Notes under the pieces: generated by a model | What the model was told of the DNA's origin: nothing | Databases searched by the model: none | The model's input: only the letters and a program-made list of their open reading frames with translations | Position numbers and translations under genes: made by a program | Shown here: positions 1 to 5,594 of the stretch, in pieces | Layout: the number at the start of each line of letters is the position of its first letter | Position numbering within the stretch: position 1 is the stretch's first letter | Assembly: GCA_034432855.1 (NCBI GenBank) | Contig: DAOUBA010000242.1 | Coordinates: 1 to 8,042, forward strand | DNA length: 8,042 nt | Source: DAOUBA01 sp034432855 | GTDB lineage: Bacteria; Chloroflexota; Anaerolineae; B4-G1 | Reading direction: 5' to 3'

Positions 1-108
1 ACCGACGAGGCTTCACCATCACTGGCCGATCTGCTGTTCGCTCCAGCCAGTGCGAATCTGCTGGAAAAAGTGCCTGAATTTGGACTTGTTGAACGATCGC
101 CCCCATGA
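1..108 (+). CDS. C-terminal fragment of an unidentified protein (cut by window edge)
   Basis: Frame 1 is open from the first base to a TGA at 106-108. It gives 35 residues beginning TDEASPSLADLLFAPASANL and ending VERSPP. The mix of small, acidic and hydrophobic residues and the GC-rich third positions look like real coding sequence, and the non-coding, pyrimidine-rich spacer starts soon after. No start codon or domain is visible, so the product cannot be named. It could also be an accidental open stretch, since 36 codons without a stop is not rare in GC-rich DNA. Confidence 0.4.
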   Translation, partial: TDEASPSLADLLFAPASANLLEKVPEFGLVERSPP

Positions 109-178
109 ATGCGCAATCGCTACGTCAACTCCTCGGTATCGTTCCAATAGCCTTTCCTTGAGCGCATCCCTCCTCCTT

Positions 179-226
179 TTTCGTGCCTTTCGTGTTTCGC
201 GCCTTTCGCCCCTTTCGCGTCTTTCG
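179..226. repeat. Degenerate 9-bp tandem repeat, core TTTCG
   Basis: TTTCG occurs at 179, 188, 195, 204, 213 and 222, with steps of 9, 7, 9, 9 and 9 bp. The consensus unit is close to CCTTTCGNG. The plus strand here is almost purine-free apart from the G of each unit. The next step of 7 bp lands on a decayed copy, TTTGA at 229. The array lies between genes and is not translated. Its function is unknown; slipped-strand expansion of a short unit is the simplest origin. Confidence 0.7.
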
Positions 227-261
227 TGTTTGAGCCCCGATTATATCCCCGAACCCCCCAC

Positions 262-290
262 GTGACAAAACCCCCACCCTGCGGTACAAT
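262..290 (+). promoter_or_regulatory. Predicted housekeeping-sigma promoter of purB
   Basis: The -35 box is GTGACA (262-267, one mismatch to TTGACA). A 17-bp spacer separates it from the -10 box TACAAT (285-290, one mismatch to TATAAT). The start of transcription would be near 297, giving a leader of about 42 nt before the purB ATG. The leader includes the AAGGAGG ribosome site at 325-331. No operator or riboswitch was seen in this short leader. Confidence 0.65.
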
Positions 291-338
291 CAACCCCGAT
301 CACCAATCACCAATACCTGGACCCAAGGAGGCCAGCCT

Positions 339-1757
339 ATGAGAGAGACCCACTTCACCCACGAAACCTTCCTCTCCCCCTTCACCTGGCGCTACGGGAG
401 CGCCGAGATGCGCGCCGTATGGAGCGAGGTACACAAACGGCGCCTCTTCCGCCGCGTGTGGGTCGCGCTCGCAGCGGCGCAACACAAGGCGGGGCTGGTC
501 ACGGCGGAGCAGTTGGCCGACCTGCGCGCCCACCAGGACGACGTGGACATTGCCCGCGCCGCCGAAATCGAGGCCGAGATCGGCCACGACCTGATGGCCG
601 AAATCCGCACCTACGCCGAGCAGTGCCCCGTCGGCGGCCCCATCATCCACCTGGGCGCGACCAGCATGGACATCGAAGACAACGCCGACGTCATCCGCAT
701 CTGTGAATCGCTCGACCTGCTGCTGGAGCGGCTGCACGCGCTGCTGGCCGATCTTGCGGATTCCATCGAGACCCACGCCGACCAGGTCTGCATGGGCTTT
801 ACCCACCTCCAACCGGCCGAGCCGATCACCGTCGGCTACCGGCTGGCAACCTACGGGCAGGACCTGCTGGAGGACTATCACGAGTTGAGCCGTCTGCGCC
901 AACACCTGCGCGGCAAGGGCATCAAGGGCGCCGTCGGCAGTGCGGCCTCCTACGCCGAACTGCTCGCCGGCACAGGGATGACGCCCGCAGAATTGGAGCG
1001 GCTGGTGATGGAGGAACTGGGGCTGGAGGCGTTTCCCATTGCCACACAAGTCTACCCGCGCAAGCAGGACCTGCGCGTGCTGGATGCGCTCGCCGGTCTG
1101 GCGTGTTCGCTCTACCGCTTCGCCTTCGACCTGCGGTTGTTACAATCGCCGCCTGTCGGCGAGTGGGGCGAGCCGTTCGGCGCAAAGCAGGTGGGCTCTT
1201 CGGCGATGCCGTTCAAGCGCAACCCGGTCCACGCGGAGAACGTGGACAGTCTGGCCCGCTTCGTCGCCGCGCTGCCGCGTGTGGCCTGGGACAACGCTGC
1301 CCACAGCCTGCTGGAGCGCACGCTCGACGATTCGGCCAACCGGCGCCTGATCCTGCCGGAAGCGTTCCTGGCGAGCGACGAACTGGTGCGCCGCAGCCAT
1401 CGCATCTTGAAGGGGCTGAACGTGCATGAGCAGGCTATCGCCCGCAACCTGGCGGCCTATGGCGTGTTTGCTGCGACCGAGCGGCTGTTGATGGAGGCGG
1501 TGCGCACCGGGGCCGACCGCCAGGCGCTGCACGAGGTCATCCGCCGCCACGCGATGGCGGCCTGGGGCGCGCTGTGGGCCGGGCAGCCGAACCCGTTGGC
1601 CGACCTGCTGGCCGCCGACCCGGAGGTGCTACGTTACCTGCCTGCGGAGCGCGTGCGGACTTTGCTCGACGCCGGCACCCACATCGGCGACGCAGCCGCC
1701 AGGGCACGGGGGATGGCGGGGAACATTCGGGAGGCACTGAGAAAAGAAAGCGCGTGA
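339..1757 (+). CDS. purB: Adenylosuccinate lyase
   Basis: This is a fumarase/aspartase-superfamily enzyme of cytoplasmic purine synthesis. It releases fumarate from SAICAR and from adenylosuccinate, giving AICAR and AMP. The 472 residues match the family's usual length. Visible motifs are SPFTWRYGS near the N-terminus (13-21), IIHLGATSMD with His104, THLQPAEP with His156 (the usual general-acid/base region), the superfamily signature GSSAMPFKRNP at 286-296 with the catalytic-loop serines, and ERTLDDSANRR at 326-336. The last motif is characteristic of adenylosuccinate lyases and argues against argininosuccinate lyase, fumarase or aspartase. HLGATS with ERTLDDSANRR resembles the branch that includes animal ADSL. 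The ATG at 339 has a perfect AAGGAGG (325-331) seven bases upstream. The gene appears monocistronic, and its stop lies 3 bp from the stop of the opposing toxin gene with no terminator between. Confidence 0.94.
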   Translation: MRETHFTHETFLSPFTWRYGSAEMRAVWSEVHKRRLFRRVWVALAAAQHKAGLVTAEQLADLRAHQDDVDIARAAEIEAEIGHDLMAEIRTYAEQCPVGGPIIHLGATSMDIEDNADVIRICESLDLLLERLHALLADLADSIETHADQVCMGFTHLQPAEPITVGYRLATYGQDLLEDYHELSRLRQHLRGKGIKGAVGSAASYAELLAGTGMTPAELERLVMEELGLEAFPIATQVYPRKQDLRVLDALAGLACSLYRFAFDLRLLQSPPVGEWGEPFGAKQVGSSAMPFKRNPVHAENVDSLARFVAALPRVAWDNAAHSLLERTLDDSANRRLILPEAFLASDELVRRSHRILKGLNVHEQAIARNLAAYGVFAATERLLMEAVRTGADRQALHEVIRRHAMAAWGALWAGQPNPLADLLAADPEVLRYLPAERVRTLLDAGTHIGDAAARARGMAGNIREALRKESA

Positions 1758-1760
1758 GGC

Positions 1761-2108
1761 TCAGGCGAAGCGGAGTGTATCAGCCAGTGATCGGGCTGTC
1801 AGATCATCCAGAAGCGACAGGATACGTCGCAGCAGTTCGCCTTTTTCGAACTGCCGTGCTACGATGATGCCATAGTGCCTTATGCCCTGGAAGAAATACG
1901 TCTCGGCCAGTGGAGCAAAGTCCTGCGCGTTGTGGGTGATGATAGCCCGTTGTTCGGCGGTAGCATAGGCCAACAGGTCTTCGTCGCAGAGACCCTTGCA
2001 TCGGGCCTCGGCCACAGAGATGGCGTTGTAACCCCTCTCGCGCAGTGCCGCAGCCAAACCGTCCCAGACGTCCTCGTCAACGAGGAGACGGATGTCCCGC
2101 TCAGACAT
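1761..2108 (-). CDS. DUF5615-family PIN-like toxin (putative RNase of a TA pair)
   Basis: This 115-residue protein has the layout of the DUF5615 PIN-like family, which includes VapC45-type toxins and is thought to cleave RNA through a small acidic cluster. Seen here are LLVDEDV with Asp11 and Glu12 at the N-terminus, then the helix pair through RGYNAISVAEA, an acidic CDEDLLAYA segment (Asp42, Glu43), and IITHNAQDF with Asp63. These are the expected positions of the PIN-like acidic residues. The THNxxDF form is a common variant of TNDxDF in this family. Its ATG overlaps the antitoxin stop in the 8-base string ATGTCTGA, so translation is probably coupled. The order (antitoxin first) is usual for type II toxin-antitoxin operons. 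Catalytic activity and target RNA are inferred. Confidence 0.85.
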   Translation of the reverse strand: MSERDIRLLVDEDVWDGLAAALRERGYNAISVAEARCKGLCDEDLLAYATAEQRAIITHNAQDFAPLAETYFFQGIRHYGIIVARQFEKGELLRRILSLLDDLTARSLADTLRFA

Positions 2109-2532
2109 GGGCTGCCTTGCCGCTCAGTCGCGCGTAGGCCGTGTCACCCATCCGCTGGCGCAGCCGTTCCTGCCAGGCGTCTGCAGTGTTGGCCTCTAAC
2201 AGAGCGTCCACTTCGTCTGCATGGTCGTGATAGTAGGCCAGCGCATCATAGACCTGCGCCAGCGTCAGATGAGGTAGCAACTCGGCAGCAATCTGCTCTG
2301 GCGTATAGCCTGCACGATTATAGCCCACGATCACATCCACACCCACGCGAGTGCCTTTCACCACAGGGCGGGAACCGCCGCGGCTTTCGACGACTTCGAC
2401 GTGAGGATGCTGCAACAACAAGTGGCGTGCCAACCACTCTTCGACGAATTCTTCTGGTGACTGGTGGCGTGCCATTGCCTCTCTTGCCACCGCCTGATAT
2501 ACCTTCTCTGAAATGCAGATGATGCTTGGCAT
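2101..2532 (-). CDS. DUF433-domain antitoxin with an RHH-like N-terminus
   Basis: This 143-residue protein is the first gene of the TA operon. Residues about 55-112 match the DUF433 (VapB45-like) helix-turn-helix domain: the RPVVKGTRVGVDVIV strand/turn, then GYTPEQIAAELLPHLTLAQVYDAL, then AYYHDHADEVD. Simple DUF433 antitoxins are about 70-80 residues, so this one is long. Residues 1-40 (IICISEKVYQAVAREAM, SPEEFVEEWLARHL) read as a beta strand plus two helices, as in ribbon-helix-helix (CopG/Arc) domains. This would give two DNA-binding parts. The C-terminal 30 residues are charged and probably wrap the toxin. The ATG at 2530-2532 is preceded by GGGAGG (2537-2542) four bases away. Autoregulation is likely, given the palindrome over the -35 box. 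Confidence 0.83.
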   Translation of the reverse strand: MPSIICISEKVYQAVAREAMARHQSPEEFVEEWLARHLLLQHPHVEVVESRGGSRPVVKGTRVGVDVIVGYNRAGYTPEQIAAELLPHLTLAQVYDALAYYHDHADEVDALLEANTADAWQERLRQRMGDTAYARLSGKAAHV

Positions 2533-2548
2533 TCTGCCTCCCGATGTT

Positions 2549-2577
2549 ATGATACCCTCAAATCAGACAGTCGTCAA
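2549..2577 (-). promoter_or_regulatory. Promoter of the toxin-antitoxin operon
   Basis: Read on the minus strand, TTGACG (2577-2572) is the -35 box and TATCAT (2554-2549) the -10 box, with an exact 17-bp spacer. Each box has a single mismatch to consensus. The predicted start near 2542 falls at the antitoxin ribosome site, leaving a leader of only about 10 nt. Confidence 0.7.
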
Positions 2578-2591
2578 GCGCCTGTCGCTTG
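2575..2591. promoter_or_regulatory. Perfect palindrome over the TA -35 box, probable antitoxin operator
   Basis: CAAGCG (2575-2580) and CGCTTG (2586-2591) form a perfect 6-bp inverted repeat around the 5-base spacer CCTGT. The left arm shares three bases with the -35 box of the TA promoter, so a bound dimer would block RNA polymerase. Type II antitoxins usually bind such sites to repress their own operon. The site also sits just upstream of the divergent sigma-factor operon and might affect it. Binding is inferred. Confidence 0.5.
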
Positions 2592-2594
2592 GGG

Positions 2595-2624
2595 TTGAAC
2601 CGTCCCATTGCCCAACGGTACTCA
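2595..2624 (+). promoter_or_regulatory. Possible promoter of the sigma-factor/ABC operon
   Basis: TTGAAC (2595-2600) and TACTCA (2619-2624) are 18 bp apart and could be -35 and -10 boxes; the -10 is poor. The same stretch contains GAAC followed 16 bp later by GGTA, which is also compatible with an ECF-type promoter read by the operon's own sigma factor. Neither reading is strong. A start near 2631 would leave almost no leader before the short ORF at 2636. Confidence 0.25.
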
Positions 2625-2635
2625 TAAGCAAGAGA

Positions 2636-2692
2636 ATGCAGCAATCGTACCGGGCGCAGCAGTGGAACTGGCCGTTCGAGCGTGTGCAATGA
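2636..2692 (+). CDS. Possible 18-codon leader peptide upstream of the sigma factor
   Basis: An ATG at 2636 opens a short frame, MQQSYRAQQWNWPFERVQ, ending at TGA 2690-2692. That stop overlaps the ATG of the sigma gene as ATGA. Overlapping stop-start junctions join all the later genes of this operon, and the sigma ATG has no good ribosome site of its own, so translation through this leader could deliver ribosomes to it. The leader's own ribosome site (AAGAGA) is weak. It may be chance. Confidence 0.3.
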   Translation: MQQSYRAQQWNWPFERVQ

Positions 2693-3246
2693 CCCCTCGC
2701 GTCGAGAGCGACGAGCGATTGGTGGGCCGCCTGACACGCGGCGACTCCGGGGCACTAGAGTCGCTCTATGAGCGCCACGCTCGCGGCATCTTTGTCTTCC
2801 TCTGCCGCATCACCGGCGATCCATCCGCCGCCGAGGATTTGCTGCACGAGACTTTCCTGGCTACCTGGCGCGGCGCCGCAACCTTCCGTGGGCACTCATC
2901 GGCGCGCACCTGGCTCTTCGGCATCGCCCACCATCAGGCCGGCCATTGGCTGCGCCGCCACCACCCTGAGCCGCTGGACGAGTGCGAAGAGATGCCCGAC
3001 CCCGGCCCCGCCGTCCCCGAGTTGGCCGACGCGGTCTGGGAACGTGAGCGCGTCACGGCGGCGCTGGCACAATTGCCGCCCGCCCAGCGTGCGGTGCTGG
3101 AACTGACCTTCTACCACGAGATGTCGTGCGCAGAAGTGGCGGAGGTGCTGGGCTGCCCGGTGGGCACGGTGAAGAGCCGCGCCAGCCTGGCACGTAAGCG
3201 GCTGGCTCAACTACTGGCCGACCTGGAGGCGAGCGATGAGTGCTGA
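2689..3246 (+). CDS. ECF-family RNA polymerase sigma factor
   Basis: A 185-residue sigma factor of the sigma-70/ECF group, which directs RNA polymerase to a small regulon. The sigma-2 domain spans about 21-90, with SAAEDLLHETFLATWR (46-61, region 2.2, the core-binding helix) and SARTWLFGIAHHQAGHWLRR (71-90, regions 2.3-2.4, -10 recognition). An acidic, proline-rich linker (95-115) follows. Sigma-4 spans about 122-176, with LPPAQRAVLEL and the helix-turn-helix MSCAEVAEVLGCPVGTVKSR (-35 recognition). I chose ATG 2689 because SDERLVGRLTRGD is the usual family start and the region before it has no sigma character. In-frame TTG 2608 and GTG 2662 would add 27 or 9 residues, and neither has a ribosome site. 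The stop overlaps the anti-sigma gene by 11 bases. It is the first gene of a sigma/anti-sigma/ABC operon. Confidence 0.92.
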   Translation: MTPRVESDERLVGRLTRGDSGALESLYERHARGIFVFLCRITGDPSAAEDLLHETFLATWRGAATFRGHSSARTWLFGIAHHQAGHWLRRHHPEPLDECEEMPDPGPAVPELADAVWERERVTAALAQLPPAQRAVLELTFYHEMSCAEVAEVLGCPVGTVKSRASLARKRLAQLLADLEASDEC

Positions 3247-4099
3247 ACACGAACGGTGGAGCGAACTGTTGCCCTGGTACGCAAACGAGACGCTCGACAG
3301 ACAAACGCGGGCCGCGCTGGAGACTCATCTGCGCGATTGCCCCGCCTGCCAGAGAGAACTGCTCACCTGGCAGCGCATCTCGACCGCCGTGCATGCCCAG
3401 CCTGCTCTTGTGCCACCCCCCACTGCCCGCCGCTGCCTGCTGGCCCAGGCCCGGCCGTACCAGGGGGCCGGCCTGCGCCTGCTGCCGTTGCTGGCACGCT
3501 CACAACTCCCGGTCATCCGCGCCGAGATCTGGCCTGCCTCGACGCTCGTGTTCGTGCTGGGCGTGCTGGTGACGCTGGCAATTCACACACGGTCGGGCAC
3601 GACGCTGCCGCTCGTGCTGGTCGCTCCCATCGTGGCCGCCGTCGGCATCGCTTTCATCTACGGCCCGGCGGTGGACCCTGCGCTGGAAATCGAACTCGCC
3701 GCCCCCACATCGCCCCGATTGATCCTGCTGGCAAGGCTGGCGCTCGTCTTCGGCTTCGACCTGGCGCTGGGGCTGGCGGGAAGCCTGGCGCTGGCACTGC
3801 TCCGCCCAGGCATCTCGCTCTGGCCGCTCGTGGCAGCGTGGCTGGCGCCGATGGCCTTCCTCTCCGCACTCTCGCTCCTGCTCAACGTCCTCACCGCCGA
3901 TCCTGGGCTGGGCGCGCTGGTCAGCCTGGGGCTGTGGATCGTGCAGAGTCTAGGGCGGCTCACCAGCCTGCCCTGGCGCATCCCCGACCTGAGCGGCGTC
4001 GCAATGCGTCCCTGGCTTCTGCTGTTGGCACTCCTAATTGGCGGGCTGGCGCTGTGGCTCGGCGGGCGCGAGGAGCACTGGTTGAGGAGGCGGGCGTGA
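3236..4099 (+). CDS. Zinc-finger anti-sigma factor fused to a polytopic, permease-like membrane domain
   Basis: This 287-residue protein probably holds the upstream ECF sigma factor at the membrane. Residues 1-50 form a ZAS/zf-HC2 anti-sigma domain: LLPWYANETLD, then His31-x3-Cys35-x2-Cys38 (ETHLRDCPAC). After a Pro-rich linker come about six hydrophobic spans, near 102-117, 124-143, 162-189, 196-219, 223-239 and 258-276. ZAS anti-sigma factors usually have one span. Between the second and third spans, DPALEIELAAPTSPRLILLARL (147-168) has the acidic, Glu-Leu, Pro, Arg-Leu pattern of ABC-2 permease loops. The same pattern occurs in both following permeases, so the membrane half may be a third permease-like subunit or a transporter-coupled sensor. 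The protein ends in the basic REEHWLRRRA. The ATG has GGAGG (3225-3229) six bases upstream. The gene overlaps its neighbours on both sides, the next one by GTGA. Confidence 0.87.
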   Translation: MSAEHERWSELLPWYANETLDRQTRAALETHLRDCPACQRELLTWQRISTAVHAQPALVPPPTARRCLLAQARPYQGAGLRLLPLLARSQLPVIRAEIWPASTLVFVLGVLVTLAIHTRSGTTLPLVLVAPIVAAVGIAFIYGPAVDPALEIELAAPTSPRLILLARLALVFGFDLALGLAGSLALALLRPGISLWPLVAAWLAPMAFLSALSLLLNVLTADPGLGALVSLGLWIVQSLGRLTSLPWRIPDLSGVAMRPWLLLLALLIGGLALWLGGREEHWLRRRA

Positions 4100-4782
4100 G
4101 CGGGGGCAGCCTCAAGTATAACCTCCGCCTGATCGGCCGGCTGCCAACTGCCGGAAGCGCGTTGGTCATCGCGCTCGTGCTGACGTTCAACGCTACCCTC
4201 TGGCGCAACGCGCCTTTCCTGGCGACGGCGCGCGCCATAGAGACATTTGTCCCGCTGGCGGCAGGCTTGCAGGCGGCCTTCCTGCTCTCGCCGGAGGACG
4301 AGCCGCCGCTCGAACTGCTGCTGGCCTACCCCCGCCCGCTGGCCTGGACGTTGGTGGAGCGGCTGACAATGGCCGCGGCGATGCTGGGCGGCGTCGCACT
4401 GGCGGGCAACCTGGCCGGCCTGACGTTCCCCGGCAGCGAGGGACTGCCGCTGGCGCTGGCGCGCTGGGCGGCCCCATCCGTCTGTCTGACCGGCGTTGCG
4501 CTCTTCACGACGGAACTGACCCGCCAGGGCACCTTCGGCGCGTTGCTGAGCACGCTCCTGTGGGGCGGCATGCTCTTCGGCGGCGACCCGCTGCTCACGC
4601 GCTGGCCCTTCCTGTGGCCGCTGCACGCCTACCTGCAACCGGAGGCCGTTTCGCCCGCCGTCTACGCACTCAACCGGGTCACACTGGCGCTGGCGGGGCT
4701 GGCACTGATCGCGCTCGCCGTCCATCTGACGCACGACGAGGAGCACATGTTGGGCATACGCCGTGTGGGGAGGAAAGGATGA
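4096..4782 (+). CDS. ABC-2-type transporter permease (first of two)
   Basis: A 228-residue integral membrane protein with about six hydrophobic spans (near 20-33, 50-64, 91-110, 124-140, 147-162 and 195-211). Residues 68-90, EDEPPLELLLAYPRP...VERL, match the cytoplasmic loop pattern between spans 2 and 3 of ABC-2 permeases. The same pattern is in the anti-sigma membrane domain. GTG 4096 is chosen because it overlaps the previous stop as GTGA and has GAGGAGG (4084-4090) five bases upstream. The longer open frame to the left is a shadow of the anti-sigma gene. The C-terminus (EEHMLGIRRVGRKG) is charged and probably cytoplasmic. With the next permease and the ATPase it probably forms one transporter; the substrate cannot be told from sequence. 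Overall similarity to named permeases looks weak, so identification rests on topology and neighbours. Confidence 0.78.
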   Translation: MSGGSLKYNLRLIGRLPTAGSALVIALVLTFNATLWRNAPFLATARAIETFVPLAAGLQAAFLLSPEDEPPLELLLAYPRPLAWTLVERLTMAAAMLGGVALAGNLAGLTFPGSEGLPLALARWAAPSVCLTGVALFTTELTRQGTFGALLSTLLWGGMLFGGDPLLTRWPFLWPLHAYLQPEAVSPAVYALNRVTLALAGLALIALAVHLTHDEEHMLGIRRVGRKG

Positions 4783-5594
4783 AAGCACTACGACAAGTCA
4801 CGGCCATTGTGCGCACCGAACTCCGCTTCGGGCTACGGCGCGGCTGGCCGGTAGTCGGCACAGCCGTGATCGGGCTGACTGTCAGCGCCGGCACGTTATA
4901 CCTGGCGTTTCTGAACATGGAAGGATTGCCCCACCGCTATACCGCTGAAAGCGGCGCAATGGCCCTGGCGATGGTCTGGCCCGCCTTCCAGTGGTTGGCG
5001 CTGGGTGTGCTGCCGATGGTCAGCGCCCCGGCCATTCCCTCGGACCGCCAGTTTGGCGTGGACGAATTGCTGCGCAGCCTGCCGCTCACCGCGAGCACCT
5101 ACTTGGCTGGCAAGGTACTGGGGACAGTGGCGGCGGTGCTATTGACCGGAACGGCCATGCTGGCGCTGCATGTGATCCTGCACCTGGCGTTCATCGGCCC
5201 GCTCCGGGCAGACCTCTATGTGGAACTGATCCTGCTTTCGGCACTTCCGCTGCTGATATGGGCGCCAGCGATAGGTGTGTTGGCCGCCTGTGGCCTGCGG
5301 ACACGCCGCAGAGCCATCCTGGTGGGAATGCTACTGGCAGTGGTCGGACCGCCGTTCTGGAGCCTGGGCCTGCGGCCCCCGGCTGGACGTGACTCGTTCT
5401 TCGTGGAACACACCAGCCTGCTCAGCCGCCAGCCGATATCTGATTTCGTGCTTGGGCGACACGGGTTGCTCCCGGGGTGGGTGCCACAAGTAACAGGCGG
5501 CGAAGTCGTACGGGCGCTCGCCGGCGCACTGCTCGTGTTGCTCATCACCAGCCTACTCGCCCGCTTGTGGTTGCACTGGAGGGAGAACTTTTGA
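4779..5594 (+). CDS. ABC-2-type transporter permease (second of two)
   Basis: A 271-residue membrane protein. The basic N-terminus (MKALRQVTAIVRTELRFGLRRGWP) is a typical ABC-2 cytoplasmic entry helix. It is followed by spans near 24-44, 60-84, 108-136, 147-171, 177-197 and 242-262. The loop SDRQFGVDELLRSLPLTASTYLAGKVLG (88-115) is the clearest ABC-2 motif in the window (acidic-LL-x-P-x5-8-GK), as in permeases of polypeptide, lantibiotic or drug exporters. An extracytoplasmic stretch of about 45 residues (198-241) precedes the last span. ATG 4779 overlaps the previous stop as ATGA and has GGAGG (4769-4773) five bases upstream. It presumably pairs with the upstream permease and the downstream ATPase. 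Confidence 0.85.
   Translation: MKALRQVTAIVRTELRFGLRRGWPVVGTAVIGLTVSAGTLYLAFLNMEGLPHRYTAESGAMALAMVWPAFQWLALGVLPMVSAPAIPSDRQFGVDELLRSLPLTASTYLAGKVLGTVAAVLLTGTAMLALHVILHLAFIGPLRADLYVELILLSALPLLIWAPAIGVLAACGLRTRRRAILVGMLLAVVGPPFWSLGLRPPAGRDSFFVEHTSLLSRQPISDFVLGRHGLLPGWVPQVTGGEVVRALAGALLVLLITSLLARLWLHWRENF

Larger units (their letters stand above)
109..338. other. Non-coding spacer upstream of purB
   Basis: This 230-bp spacer has no convincing gene. A 71-codon open frame crosses it, but its product is low-complexity Ser/Leu/Arg created by the TTTCG repeat and it has no ribosome site. The left half is pyrimidine-rich with the repeat. The right half carries the purB promoter and a doubled ATCACCA heptamer (299-305, 306-312). 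No terminator hairpin for the left-edge gene was found. Confidence 0.6.

Noticed and set aside
50..265. 71-codon plus-strand open frame in the first spacer
   Set aside because: Its second half is the TTTCG repeat translated into Ser/Leu/Arg, with no ribosome site and no domain.
300..1049. 249-codon minus-strand open frame opposite purB
   Set aside because: purB is certain from its motifs. The antisense frame is an artefact of its GC-rich codons and has no family features.
2599..2619. ACCGT...ACGGT inverted repeat in the sigma upstream region
   Set aside because: Only 5-bp arms with an 11-base spacer, which is expected by chance in a spacer this size.
3256..4095. Long open frame continuous with the first permease, overlapping the anti-sigma gene
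   Set aside because: Its product here is Arg/Pro/Gly/Ala-rich shadow sequence, while the overlapping anti-sigma frame has a clear zinc finger and membrane spans. The true permease start is GTG 4096 with its own ribosome site.
3658..4788. 376-codon minus-strand open frame opposite the anti-sigma and permease genes
   Set aside because: It is rich in Arg, Gln and Ala with no domain, signal or ribosome site. It mirrors the codon pattern of the real plus-strand genes in GC-rich DNA.
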